Below the pieces are notes generated by a model. The model had not been told where the DNA came from. It saw only the letters and a list, made by a program, of their open reading frames with translations, and did not search any database. This document shows, in pieces, positions 27,866-36,776 of a stretch of 64,000 bases of DNA (its first letter is position 1; the number at the start of each line of letters is the position of its first letter). A program made the position numbers and the translations under genes. This DNA is from an uncultured Zoogloea sp. (GTDB lineage Bacteria; Pseudomonadota; Gammaproteobacteria; Burkholderiales; Rhodocyclaceae), in the NCBI GenBank assembly GCA_937967645.1, contig CALBTT010000062.1, forward strand, positions 1 to 64,000, written 5' to 3'.

Positions 27866-29272
27866 ATGAAGATCACCCCCCTCTGCCTGGCCCTGGCCGC
27901 CCTGCTCTCCACGGGTGGCGCCCAGGCCGCCAGTGATGCCAAGCTGCTGGCCCGCTTTGAAAAGCTGGCCGCCGAACTGGAGGCAGTCAAAGCCGAACTC
28001 AAAGCGGTCAAGGCCCAGGTCGCCGCCCAACCCGCCCCCCTGCCGTCAGCCTCCCAACCGGTGGCCCAGACCACTGCAGCGCAGGGGGGGATCGCGGCCC
28101 CGCTCGTCACGTCTGCTGCCGCCTCACCCACGCCAGCCCTGCCATCCGCCGAGACAAGCCTTGCAACCCGCGAACCCTACAGCGCCCCGCTCTCCACGCC
28201 AGCCAATCCGACCAGCTTCTTCGGCTATGGCGAGATCAACTACAACCGCCCCTTCCGCAACCAGAGTCAGACCCAGATCGACGTCCGCCGGGTCGTGTTG
28301 GGGGTGTCCCATCAGGCCTCCGAGCGCACCCGCATCGTCACCGAGCTGGAGTTCGAGCATGCCGTCACCTCCGCAGAGGATTCCGGTGAGGCCGCCATCG
28401 AGCAGGTCTATGTGGAACATCGCCTCAACGACAACATCGGCCTCAAGGGTGGCCTGTTCCTGATTCCGCTGGGCTTCCTCAACCTCAAGCACGAGCCGCT
28501 CACCTACTACGGGGTCGAGCGCAACTTCGTGGAGACCGCGATCATCCCCAGCACCTGGCGGGAAGTCGGCCTGTCGGCCTTCGGCGTCAGCGATGCCGGC
28601 CTGCGCTGGGATGTGGGTGTGACCAGCGGCTTCGATCTGAACAAGTGGGATCGCACCAGCACCGAGGGCCAGGAGTCGCCCCTCGGCGCGATTCACCAGG
28701 AAGGTCAGTTCGCCCGCTCCAACAACATGTCGGCCTATGCGGCCCTCAGCTGGCGTGGCACTCCGGGTCTCGATGTCGGCGCCGGAATCTTCTCGGGCAA
28801 GGCTTCACACAAGCTCAAGGACCCGTCCACCGCGAATGCCGGGCAGTACGCCAGCGGTGCCCGCGTGACCCTGTGGGATGCCCATGCCCGCTGGACCCCC
28901 GGCAATTGGGACCTCGCCGCCCTCTACGCCCGCGGTAGCATCACCGACACCAGCGAGCTCAACGTCCAGCTCGCCGGCGGCACCCTCGTACCGAAAACCT
29001 TCTTCGGCTGGTACACCCAGGCGGCTTACCGTATCTGGGAGCATGGCGAATACCAGCTGAGTCCGTTTGCCCGTTACGAGGTCTTCAATACCGCCTCCGG
29101 TTTCGCCGCGCCAGCTTGGGTCGGGGCCAGCCCCTTGCAGGACGAGAAAGTCCTGACCACCGGAGCCAATCTGAAAGTGGGCGAGAACGTGGTGCTGAAG
29201 GCCGACGTCCAGCGCTTCCAGGTGGACCGCAGCCGCGATCGGCTCAACCTGGGGATCGGCTACCAGTTCTGA
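27866..29272 (+). CDS. Outer-membrane porin with N-terminal coiled coil
   Basis: The 468-residue protein has a signal peptide (LCLALAALLSTGGAQAA), a Lys/Glu-rich coiled-coil segment (LARFEKLAAELEAVKAELKAVK), a Pro/Ala linker and a beta-barrel with many Tyr/Gly strands ending GIGYQF. The stretch EHRLNDNIGLKGGLFLIPLG is typical of OprO/OprP-like phosphate-selective porins. The ligand is not known. The ribosome site CCGGAG lies before the ATG at 27866, 43 bp after the peroxidase gene. Confidence 0.8.
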   Translation: MKITPLCLALAALLSTGGAQAASDAKLLARFEKLAAELEAVKAELKAVKAQVAAQPAPLPSASQPVAQTTAAQGGIAAPLVTSAAASPTPALPSAETSLATREPYSAPLSTPANPTSFFGYGEINYNRPFRNQSQTQIDVRRVVLGVSHQASERTRIVTELEFEHAVTSAEDSGEAAIEQVYVEHRLNDNIGLKGGLFLIPLGFLNLKHEPLTYYGVERNFVETAIIPSTWREVGLSAFGVSDAGLRWDVGVTSGFDLNKWDRTSTEGQESPLGAIHQEGQFARSNNMSAYAALSWRGTPGLDVGAGIFSGKASHKLKDPSTANAGQYASGARVTLWDAHARWTPGNWDLAALYARGSITDTSELNVQLAGGTLVPKTFFGWYTQAAYRIWEHGEYQLSPFARYEVFNTASGFAAPAWVGASPLQDEKVLTTGANLKVGENVVLKADVQRFQVDRSRDRLNLGIGYQF

Positions 29273-29363
29273 CCTACCCGGTGCCCGGCATCGCCACGTT
29301 CCTCTCATCGCCCTGCGGCCCTCGTGGCCTCAGGGCCTTTTCAGCTTTCTGGATGGCCCCAGC

Positions 29364-29936
29364 ATGAACCACACAGCCAAGACCTGGACCACCACACCCC
29401 TGGTCGCACTTGCCAGCGCCGGCCTGCCTGCCCTGTGTCCGCCCAGCGTGCAGGCGGCTGCCAGCATGAGCCCCGAACAGGCTGCCCATGCAGCCTTCCC
29501 CGAGGCAGACCGCTTCGACGCTCGCACGCTTCGCCTGAACAGCGATCAGCTGCGCAGCCTGGATGCCGTTGCGCCGGTACGGCAACGTGGCGAGCTCCGG
29601 CTGATCGACGCCTGGGCGGGCTCCCGGCTGCTCGGCACGCTGTACATCGACGACGTCATCGGCAAGGTGGAATGGGTCACCTATGCCCTGGCGCTGGGCG
29701 CGGATGGCAGCATCCGCAGCCTCGAGATCCTCGAATACCGCGAGACACATGGCTTCGAGGTGCGGACCCCGAGCTGGCGCAAGCAGTTCGCCGGGCGCAA
29801 GGCGGACACGCCTTTCCGCTTCGGTGAAGACATCAAGAACATCAGCGGCGCAACCCTGTCCTGCGCCCACCTCACCGCCGGGGTACAGCGCCTGCTGACC
29901 CTGCACGTCCAGCTGGCGAAGCCGCCCGCCCGATGA
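29364..29936 (+). CDS. Exported FMN-binding domain protein
   Basis: The 190-residue protein has a likely export signal (TTTPLVALASAGLPALCPP) and an FMN_bind domain with the flavinylation motif S161-G162-A163-T164 (NISGATLSC). FMN is usually linked by phosphoester to that Thr by ApbE, whose gene follows and overlaps by ATGA. Such proteins act in extracytoplasmic electron transfer. The domain stands alone, unlike NqrC/RnfG. A role with the neighbouring peroxidase, porin and membrane protein is inferred. Confidence 0.85.
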   Translation: MNHTAKTWTTTPLVALASAGLPALCPPSVQAAASMSPEQAAHAAFPEADRFDARTLRLNSDQLRSLDAVAPVRQRGELRLIDAWAGSRLLGTLYIDDVIGKVEWVTYALALGADGSIRSLEILEYRETHGFEVRTPSWRKQFAGRKADTPFRFGEDIKNISGATLSCAHLTAGVQRLLTLHVQLAKPPAR

Positions 29937-30865
29937 GCGACCAAGGCGTCCGGCGTGTGCGTCCTCTGCTAGGCACCTATGTACAGGTGGAAGTCTGCGC
30001 CAAGGACTCGGCCAGCGCTGGAAGAGCCATCGAAGCCGCGTTCCAGCGTATCGAGGCCGTGCATCGGAGCCTGAGCTTCCACAGCCCCGACAGCGAACTC
30101 AGCCAGATGAACAGGGAGGCTCATCGCCAGCCGGTGGCGGTGAGCCCCGACACCCTGGCGGTATTGCGCCAGGCACTCCACCTCTCCCGGGTTTCCGGTG
30201 GCCGCTTCGACCCCTGCATTGCGCCCCATCTGGTGCGGGCAGCCCTGTTGCCGGCCCCGGCGCCCCTGCTGGAGACACCGGGGCACTGGTCCTGCATACA
30301 CCTGGATGAAGACACCCGGACAGTCCGGTTCTCACAACCACTCTGGCTCGACCTCGGCGGGCTCGCCAAGGGCCATGCGGTCGATGCCGCCATCGAGGCC
30401 ATTGCAGCACACCCGGTCGAACGCGCCCTGGTCAATGCCGGCGGAGACCTGCGCACCTACCGCCGGACACCGGGACAGCCGGGGTTTCCCATATCCCTGC
30501 GCAATCCCTTCAACGCCGGCGAGACGCTCGTCCTGGGGCTGCTCGAAGAAGGAGCGCTTGCCACCTCGGGAGAAAGCTTGCTCGGGCGGATGGAGAACAA
30601 AACCGACCTGTCGCCGCTGGTTGATCCCGTACGCGGCATCCGCCCTGCCCAGGCGCGCAGCATCACGGTGCGGGCACCATCGTGCTGGCTGGCCGACGGC
30701 ATGACCAAGATCGTCGGCCTGCTGGGCCAGGACAGTCAGCCCATCCTGGAACAACATGGCTGCCACGCGGCCATCATCGACCCCTCGGGAGAATTCCATG
30801 CAAGTCCCGGCTTCTGGCAGGCCTTCCATCGACCCCCGTACCAAGGAGCGCCCCCCCATGCATGA
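29933..30865 (+). CDS. apbE: FAD:protein FMN transferase (ApbE)
   Basis: The 310-residue protein has the ApbE blocks LLGTYVQVEV at the start, SFHSPDSELSQMN (53-65), SGGRFDPCIAP, LDLGGLAKGHAVDAAIEAI, ALVNAGGDLR and the C-terminal SITVRAPSCWLADGMTKIVGL. It transfers FMN from FAD to a Thr in SGAT-type motifs, here most likely T164 of the upstream protein. No signal peptide is visible at its start, although its substrate appears exported. This is odd, since most enzymes of this family acting outside the membrane are exported lipoproteins. Start overlaps the preceding stop. Confidence 0.93.
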   Translation: MSDQGVRRVRPLLGTYVQVEVCAKDSASAGRAIEAAFQRIEAVHRSLSFHSPDSELSQMNREAHRQPVAVSPDTLAVLRQALHLSRVSGGRFDPCIAPHLVRAALLPAPAPLLETPGHWSCIHLDEDTRTVRFSQPLWLDLGGLAKGHAVDAAIEAIAAHPVERALVNAGGDLRTYRRTPGQPGFPISLRNPFNAGETLVLGLLEEGALATSGESLLGRMENKTDLSPLVDPVRGIRPAQARSITVRAPSCWLADGMTKIVGLLGQDSQPILEQHGCHAAIIDPSGEFHASPGFWQAFHRPPYQGAPPHA

Positions 30866-31325
30866 AGGACTGCATCAACGCCCGCGCAAGGCCGTGCGCC
30901 CAGGACGCCGGCAGCGCCTCGCCGCCTACTGGGCCAGCGCACTGCTGCTGGCCAGTGGAGGGCTCTGGCTGGTGGCCCACTACCTGCTGGCCCTGCCCGA
31001 ATTCGCTGCTCGCCACCCTCTGGAGCCCTGGGCCATGCGCCTGCATGGTGGTGCCACCCTGTTCGGGCTTGCCGTGTTTGGAAGCCTGTGGGGTGACCAC
31101 GTACTCCCCGCCTGGAAGCAGGGTCGCCACAGGTCGCATGGTGGCGCCCTGGCCCTGTTCTGGCTGGTGCTGATCCTGACTGGCTACGGGCTCTACTACC
31201 TCTCCGACGAAGGGGCCCGTGCCCTTGCCAGCATCAGCCACATCACGCTGGGAACGATCCTTCCCGTGGGGCTGGCCATGCATGTCAGCCTGGCCCGCCG
31301 GCTTCGCCAGGCCCACACCGGCTAA
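30858..31325 (+). CDS. Four-helix membrane protein, possibly b-type cytochrome
   Basis: The 155-residue protein has four hydrophobic segments, with histidines in or next to them: WLVAHYLLAL, MRLHGGATLFGL, LWGDHVLPAW, ISHITLGTILP and LAMHVSLARR. That pattern fits a small cytochrome b561-like protein (DUF4405-type). It overlaps the ApbE end by 8 bp, with AAGGAG in front of the ATG at 30858. It may pass electrons between quinones and the exported flavoprotein; this is inferred from context. No domain was recognised with certainty. Confidence 0.6.
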   Translation: MHEGLHQRPRKAVRPGRRQRLAAYWASALLLASGGLWLVAHYLLALPEFAARHPLEPWAMRLHGGATLFGLAVFGSLWGDHVLPAWKQGRHRSHGGALALFWLVLILTGYGLYYLSDEGARALASISHITLGTILPVGLAMHVSLARRLRQAHTG

Positions 31326-31337
31326 GCCTGCACCTCG

Positions 31338-33494
31338 TCAGGCCCCGCCTGCGCGTTCCCGGCGACGGTAGTGGACCACCGCAGGTGCCACCAATACGGC
31401 CCCGGCCATCACCAGCAGGAACAGCGGCCACAGCACCGGGCTGTTCCACTCCGCACGAAGGCGCTCCCGCTGAGCCACATCGATGCGCTGGTACTTGAGC
31501 GTGTTGCGGATGATCTTGCCCGGCTTTCGGTTGAACAGCCAGCCATGCTGCAAGGTGTACGCCTTCTCGTAGAAGCCCCATACCCACGGCGCATCATGCT
31601 GGAGGATGGCCAGCATGCGCGCGATGATGGCCTGACGCTCCGGGCTGTCGGGCATGGCCTTCATCTGCTCGAAGAGCCGGTCATATTCCGGATTCTGGTA
31701 GTTGGCCGCGTTCTCCCCCTGGCTCTTGACCTTGCCTTGGGGACCATAGAGCAGGAACAGGAAGTTCTCCGGATCAGGATAATCGGCGTTCCAGCCCCAG
31801 TAGAACAGCTGGGCATTACCCTTGCGGATCTTGTCCTGGAAGCGGTTGTAGTCAGTGGCCCGCACCACCAGCTGCACATCGAGCTTGCGCAGCTGCTTGG
31901 ACAACCAGTCGAGCGTGGACTTGTCCCCCATGCCGCTCCCCGTGGTATCCAGGTTCACCACCAGGGGCTCCCCGGTCTTGCTGTCACGCCCACCGGGGTA
32001 GCCAGCCTCGGCAAGCAGCCGCCGGGCCTCCTCCACCGACTTGCGCAGAGGCTTGTCATCTACCCAGTCGTAGACCTGCGGATTGATCCCCGCCTCCCCA
32101 CCCCGATGCCCGAAGATGCCGGGCGGGATCGGGTGCATGGCGGGAACCCCCCGCCCATTCTGGAACACCGAGATGAACTCTTCCTGGTCGATGGCCACCG
32201 ACAGGGCCAGCCGCAGCTTGCGCGCCCGCTCGCTGCTGCCGCCCACCACCGGATCCAGCATGTTGAAGCCCATGTACATGACCGTGGGCGCCACGGAGGT
32301 GTTCAGCCGGATCCCCTTGGCCATCATCTCGTCGCTGAGGGTCACATCCCCCTGGCCGCCCATCTGCACGGCCTGATCGAAGTTGTCGGACGACACCCCG
32401 GAGGCATCGTAGTAACCCTGCAGAAACTTGTTCCAGTAGGGGATGCTCTCCTTCTCGCGCGTGAACACCACCTTGTCGATGAAAGGCAGCGGCTTGCCGC
32501 AATCGGCCAGCAGACCGGCGCCCTCGTCTCCCGCTTCGCCCTCGCAAGGGTAGGTCTCACCATGGAAGTTGGGATTGCGGACCAGGGTCATCCGGGCGTT
32601 GGGATTATTCTCCTCCAGCATGTAGGGCCCGGTGCCCACCGGCCAGCTGTCCAGGGTGAGATTCCGCTCGGCCATGCCCGTCTGTGCGAAGAACCGGTCT
32701 GCCTCATGGGGAACCGGCGCGAAGAAAGGCATCGCCAACCAGTAGGGAAACTGGGGGTAAGCACCCGTGATGTGGATCCGGTAGGTGTAGCGATCGACCA
32801 GTTCCACGCCTTCCATCGAATACTTGCGCAGATCGATCCAGGTCTGTCGCCCCGCGGCCTTCTCATCCTCCTGAAGCCGCTGGTGCAACGCCTTGAGCCC
32901 GATGATGTAGTCCCCCATCAGCTCCAGCACCGGGGAATGCAGCCGCGGGTGGGCCAGGCGCTTGATCTGGTAGACATAGTCCTCGGCCGTCAGCTCGCGG
33001 GTTCCGGTCTGCAGAAAATCGGCCAGGGTCCGCTTGCCTTCGATGTCACGAGGGCTCAGGTCGAGATAAAGCGGCTGACCATCGCTCCCCTGCGCAAACG
33101 CCGGGTGGGGTTGATAGCGGATACCCGGCCGGATGCGTATCTCATACTCACTGCGGGCGACCTTCGCCGGATCCCCGCCTTCGGGCAGGAGCTGCCCCGA
33201 CCTGTCGTACTGGCGCAGCACCGGCATGGCCGCCACCGTGCCCGGAACCAGCTGGAAAGGCCGCTTGAGGTAATGGTACTGAAGAGGCGGCTCATAGATC
33301 TGGTACAGGAAGGTCGCCTCGTCCTCACTATAGGACTGCACCGGATCCAGGTGTTTGGGGCGCTGGGTGAATGCCGAGTACAGGATGCTCCTGCCCCGCT
33401 CCGCCGCTGGATAAGGGTCGTTCCAGACCTGTCCGCAACCGGCCAGCACACCGGCGGCCACCATCAAGGAGAGAAATCTGAGTGTCACGCGCAT
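31338..33494 (-). CDS. Peptide-type (family 5) solute-binding lipoprotein with C-terminal membrane segment
   Basis: The 718-residue protein has a lipobox LAGC (C20) and the SBP_bac_5 pattern (ILYSAFTQRPKHLDPVQSY at the start of the mature part; PTVMYMGFNMLDP and AGYPGGRDSKTG later). The family binds oligopeptides or nickel for ABC importers. Unusually it ends in a hydrophobic helix (LWPLFLLVMAGAVLVAPAVV) and RRRERAGG, so it is held at both ends. No permease gene is next to it. Start ATG at 33494 is the signal-peptide start; the frame upstream of it crosses the fabI promoter area. Confidence 0.85.
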   Translation of the reverse strand: MRVTLRFLSLMVAAGVLAGCGQVWNDPYPAAERGRSILYSAFTQRPKHLDPVQSYSEDEATFLYQIYEPPLQYHYLKRPFQLVPGTVAAMPVLRQYDRSGQLLPEGGDPAKVARSEYEIRIRPGIRYQPHPAFAQGSDGQPLYLDLSPRDIEGKRTLADFLQTGTRELTAEDYVYQIKRLAHPRLHSPVLELMGDYIIGLKALHQRLQEDEKAAGRQTWIDLRKYSMEGVELVDRYTYRIHITGAYPQFPYWLAMPFFAPVPHEADRFFAQTGMAERNLTLDSWPVGTGPYMLEENNPNARMTLVRNPNFHGETYPCEGEAGDEGAGLLADCGKPLPFIDKVVFTREKESIPYWNKFLQGYYDASGVSSDNFDQAVQMGGQGDVTLSDEMMAKGIRLNTSVAPTVMYMGFNMLDPVVGGSSERARKLRLALSVAIDQEEFISVFQNGRGVPAMHPIPPGIFGHRGGEAGINPQVYDWVDDKPLRKSVEEARRLLAEAGYPGGRDSKTGEPLVVNLDTTGSGMGDKSTLDWLSKQLRKLDVQLVVRATDYNRFQDKIRKGNAQLFYWGWNADYPDPENFLFLLYGPQGKVKSQGENAANYQNPEYDRLFEQMKAMPDSPERQAIIARMLAILQHDAPWVWGFYEKAYTLQHGWLFNRKPGKIIRNTLKYQRIDVAQRERLRAEWNSPVLWPLFLLVMAGAVLVAPAVVHYRRRERAGGA

Positions 33495-33554
33495 GCTCCG
33501 CAGTCTACCGGATGTGCCCGGATCCGCGGCAGCGCACGCCAAGGAAGCATCCGT

Positions 33555-33560
33555 TATAAT
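33555..33560 (+). promoter_or_regulatory. Promoter -10 element of fabI
   Basis: A perfect TATAAT lies 29 bases before the fabI ATG, with the ribosome site CAGGAG between. No good -35 is visible at the standard distance, so the full promoter is not defined. Confidence 0.6.
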
Positions 33561-33588
33561 CGCGGGGTTATTCACAGGAGACACCTTG

Positions 33589-34380
33589 ATGGGCTTTCTC
33601 GCCGGCAAACGCATTCTCATCACCGGATTGCTGTCCAACCGCTCGATCTCCTACGGGATCGCCAAAGCCATGCACAGGGAGGGCGCAGAACTCGCCTTCA
33701 CCTACCAGAACGAACGTTTCCAGGAGCGTGTCGCCAAAATGGCTGCTGAATTCGGCAGCAGCCTGGTATATACCTGTGATGTGCAGGACGATGAACAGAT
33801 CAAGACCCTGTTCGAACAGCTGAACAAGGAATGGGACGGCCTGGATGGCCTGGTCCACTCCATCGCCTTCGCCCCCAGTGAGGCTCTTGAAGGTGACTTC
33901 CTGGACTCCGCGAGCCGCGAGGCATTCCGGATCTCCCAGGAGGTGAGCGCCTACAGCTTCCCGGCCCTCGCCAAGGCTGCCCGGCCGATGATGAAAGGCC
34001 GTAATGGCTCGCTGCTGACCCTGTCCTACCTGGGCGCGGTGCGTACCATGCCCAACTACAACATCATGGGCCTGGCCAAGGCCAGCCTCGAGGCCGCTGT
34101 CCGCTACATGGCCGTCAGCGTCGGCCCGGAAGGCACCCGCGTCAATGCCATCTCGGCCGGCCCCATCAAGACTCTGGCGGCATCGGGCATCGGCAGTTTC
34201 GGCAAGCTGCTGGCCTTCAACGAGCGCAATGCTCCCTTGCGCCGCAACGTGACCATCGAAGAAGTCGGCAATGCCGCCGCGTTCCTGTGTTCCGACCTGG
34301 CCAGCGGCATCACTGGCGAGATCATGTATGTGGACGGGGGCTTCAACACCACCGCCCTGGGCAACCCCGATCAGGGCTGA
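33589..34380 (+). CDS. fabI: Enoyl-[acyl-carrier-protein] reductase FabI
   Basis: The 263-residue short-chain dehydrogenase opens GFLAGKRILITGLLSNRSIS, the NADH-binding pattern of FabI, with the catalytic Y-x6-K in YNIMGLAKASLEA and the conserved SAGPIKTLAASGI. It performs the last step of each fatty-acid elongation cycle and is the target of triclosan-type inhibitors. The ATG at 33589 has CAGGAG upstream. It ends in an intrinsic terminator 15 bases later. Confidence 0.96.
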   Translation: MGFLAGKRILITGLLSNRSISYGIAKAMHREGAELAFTYQNERFQERVAKMAAEFGSSLVYTCDVQDDEQIKTLFEQLNKEWDGLDGLVHSIAFAPSEALEGDFLDSASREAFRISQEVSAYSFPALAKAARPMMKGRNGSLLTLSYLGAVRTMPNYNIMGLAKASLEAAVRYMAVSVGPEGTRVNAISAGPIKTLAASGIGSFGKLLAFNERNAPLRRNVTIEEVGNAAAFLCSDLASGITGEIMYVDGGFNTTALGNPDQG

Positions 34381-34395
34381 CCCACTGAGCAGCAA

Positions 34396-34428
34396 TAAAA
34401 AAACCCGGTTTGAACCGGGTTTTTTTTC
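34396..34428. terminator. Bidirectional intrinsic terminator after fabI
   Basis: AACCCGGTT (34402-34410) and AACCGGGTT (34413-34421) form a stem flanked by A and T runs, so it can end fabI (+) and ppiD (-). A second hairpin, GGCGGACC (34467-34474) with GGTCCGCC (34480-34487), follows on the ppiD side without a T run. Confidence 0.95.
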
Positions 34429-34507
34429 GTCCTGCTGCTGACCTCATTCCATTTAGCCTGCCGCCCGGCGGACCATCAAGGTCCGCCAGGAGGGCCGTCA
34501 AAAGGAA

Positions 34508-36409
34508 TTACTTGGACGGCTCGAGCTTGGCCGCATGCACCTGCACATCGTAGCGCTTGCGCAGGGCACTCAGGTATGCCGAAAACTCTTCTTCGGCGAG
34601 AACCCGACCGTACTGCTGCTTCAGGGCCTGGAAGCGCGGATCTTCCTTGCCCGATGCGACCGGACGAGTCACCTTCTCGATCCGGAAAAGCATGTACCCA
34701 ACGCCCGGGACCTTGGCCCCAGCATAGGCAGGCAACTTCTCCACCGGCGCCCGGAAGATCGCGCGCAGGACATCCGGGGGAATACGCTGATCGACACGTT
34801 GGATCGGGTGCGCAGCGCCCCACTGCAGTTCGAGAGACTCTCCCTTACCCAGCTTGCCCAGCTTCTCCGTGCCGTCCTTCTCGGCCAGCGCCATGGCCTC
34901 CTCAAAGGTCAGCACCTTCTCGATATCCGCCTTGACCTCCTCGAATGCCTTGACCGCGGCGGGCTTGCTCTCAAGCACCCTGGCAGCCACCAGGGTTCCC
35001 TTGGCAACCTCGACCGCATCGGTGTTGCGCTTGTTCTTCAGCGCATCATCCGAGAACAGGGCTGCGAGCAGCTTGGGGTTGTCGAACGGCGCCGGTACCC
35101 TTCCACCCTGGGCGATCCAGTCGGAAGTCCGGATCTGCAGCTTGTACTTCTCGGCCGCCGGCTTGAGGCTGTCGGCCTGCTCGTAAACCATGTTGGTGAA
35201 GCCTTCGGCCATTTCGGCGAAACGCTTACCCGCCTCGGCACGCTTCAATTCGGCCAGGATCTCCGCCTTGACCTCATCAAAAGCCCTGGCCTTCTCGCCC
35301 TTGATGCCCGTCAGACGAATGATGTGGAAGCCGAAATCCGACTGCACCACCCCCGACACCTCACCTTCCTTGGCCAAGGCAAAGGTCGCATCCTCAAAGG
35401 GCTTGACCATGGCCCCCCGGGCGAAGAAGCCCAGATCGCCCCCCTTCTCCGCGGAACCTGGATCCTGGGAGTTCTCCTTGGCCAGTCGCGCAAAATCAGC
35501 CGGATTCGCCTTGACCTGCTTCAACAAGGCCTCGGCTTTTTCCTTGGCTGCCTTGAGTGCCGCAGCATCGCCATCCTTGGCAGCCTGGATCAGGATATGG
35601 CTGGCACGACGCTCCTCGGCTTGACGGAAGCGCTCCTGGTGGGCGTCGTATTCCTTGCGGACATCGGCTTCACTGATCGTCAGCTGGGAAGTCACCTCGT
35701 CCGGACCGAGGGTGAGGTACTCGACCTTGACCTGAGCCGGCATCTCGAAGCGACGGAGATTGGCGTCGTAGAACCTCCGCGCTGCATCGTCGGCAAGCTT
35801 CACCGAGGGGGCATACTGGGGAGCGGCGAGGCGCACCTCACTGATGACGCGCTCCTCGAACTGAACCGAATAAACCTGCCCGACGGAGTTGCCGGAAACC
35901 ACCACGCCATCGGCGACGGCACCCAGCACCTGCTTGAGAGCCAGATCACTGCGGACCCGGGATTCGAACACAGCCTGGGTCATACCCTGGGCCTTCAGCA
36001 CGGCCTCGTAGCGCGGCAGAGAGAACTGGCCGTTATCCTGGAAGGCGGGAATCACGGCGATGGTGTCCCTGAGCTGCTGATCGGCCACGCTCAGACGCAT
36101 CTTGCTGGCGTCCAGGGCCAGCAGGCGCTGGTTGATCAGGTTGTCCAGCACCGCCTTGCGCGCCTCCGTCGTGTCCAGCATGGCAGGATTGAAGTTCTCG
36201 CCCATGCTGGCCCTCAGGCGCTCCTGCTGCTCCCGCATCGCCTGCTGAAACTCATTCATGCTGATCGATTTTCCACCGACCGAAGCCAGAGAATCCCCAT
36301 CACCGGCATTCTTGACGTAAGAATCGACACCCCAGAAGGCAAAGGGAAGCGTGATCATCAACATGAAAATCTGAACAATCTTCTTGTTGTTGCGTACTGC
36401 ATCAAACAT
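34508..36409 (-). CDS. ppiD: Periplasmic folding chaperone PpiD (SurA_N / parvulin)
   Basis: The 633-residue protein has an N-terminal membrane anchor (IVQIFMLMITLPFAFWGV), a SurA_N-like domain, and a parvulin domain near residues 265-360 (ASHILIQ, SQDPGSAEKGGDLGFF, FGFHIIRL). PpiD helps outer-membrane and exported proteins at the Sec exit. It lies downstream of hupB and two tRNAs, the usual betaproteobacterial order. Its stop is followed by a hairpin and then the shared terminator. Confidence 0.93.
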   Translation of the reverse strand: MFDAVRNNKKIVQIFMLMITLPFAFWGVDSYVKNAGDGDSLASVGGKSISMNEFQQAMREQQERLRASMGENFNPAMLDTTEARKAVLDNLINQRLLALDASKMRLSVADQQLRDTIAVIPAFQDNGQFSLPRYEAVLKAQGMTQAVFESRVRSDLALKQVLGAVADGVVVSGNSVGQVYSVQFEERVISEVRLAAPQYAPSVKLADDAARRFYDANLRRFEMPAQVKVEYLTLGPDEVTSQLTISEADVRKEYDAHQERFRQAEERRASHILIQAAKDGDAAALKAAKEKAEALLKQVKANPADFARLAKENSQDPGSAEKGGDLGFFARGAMVKPFEDATFALAKEGEVSGVVQSDFGFHIIRLTGIKGEKARAFDEVKAEILAELKRAEAGKRFAEMAEGFTNMVYEQADSLKPAAEKYKLQIRTSDWIAQGGRVPAPFDNPKLLAALFSDDALKNKRNTDAVEVAKGTLVAARVLESKPAAVKAFEEVKADIEKVLTFEEAMALAEKDGTEKLGKLGKGESLELQWGAAHPIQRVDQRIPPDVLRAIFRAPVEKLPAYAGAKVPGVGYMLFRIEKVTRPVASGKEDPRFQALKQQYGRVLAEEEFSAYLSALRKRYDVQVHAAKLEPSK

Positions 36410-36463
36410 GCGGAATCCTCTGCGTGACTACTGATTGCAACTGATCTTTGTGACAGGAACGCG

Positions 36464-36490
36464 TAAAAAAAGGCGAACCCGCGTTCGCCT
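36464..36490 (-). terminator. Intrinsic terminator in front of ppiD
   Basis: AGGCGAAC (36471-36478) pairs with GTTCGCCT (36483-36490) over CCGC, followed on the minus strand by seven T (36464-36470). It lies downstream of another terminator at 36703-36734 on the same strand, so it must end some transcript starting between the two. Confidence 0.85.
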
Positions 36491-36608
36491 CTATATCTGG
36501 CACGGCAAAGATGTCGAGAGACATCGGTCGTCCAATTCGCGCAATCAGACTAAAGGGCCCTGTGCCGGCGCACCCCCTGGTGCACTCCCGCAAACGCCCC
36601 TCTCAAGC
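36464..36608 (-). ncRNA. Candidate small RNA between two terminators
   Basis: The stretch between the tRNA terminator and the terminator in front of ppiD holds no convincing gene. On the minus strand it has a weak promoter (TTGTTC at 36638-36643, 17 bases, TAGACT at 36615-36620), a hairpin GATGTC-TCTC-GACATC (36510-36525) and ends in the terminator at 36464-36490. The predicted product is about 145 bases. A short frame of about 40 codons passes over the hairpin, but lacks support. Confidence 0.25.
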
Positions 36609-36702
36609 CTCAAGAGTCTACCGCCTGGCGCCAAGTGGAACAAGCCCCCGCCGGGCAAGGCCAGATGGGTTGATGCCTGGCCCCAATCCAGAAAAGCAGG
36701 GC

Positions 36703-36734
36703 GTAAAAAAAGCCACCATTCGGTGGCTTTTTTA
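36703..36734 (-). terminator. Intrinsic terminator after tRNA-Asp
   Basis: AGCCACC (36711-36717) pairs with GGTGGCT (36722-36728) over ATTC, with A and T runs on both sides; on the minus strand it ends the hupB-tRNA transcript just after tRNA-Asp. Confidence 0.92.
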
Positions 36735-36776
36735 CTGCATTCCATACACCCGAAGGCACATGGCTTGCATGGATCC

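Noticed and set aside
31371..33749. 792-codon plus-strand frame opposite the solute-binding gene
   Set aside because: The minus-strand product has lipobox and family motifs; the plus frame has no recognisable domain.
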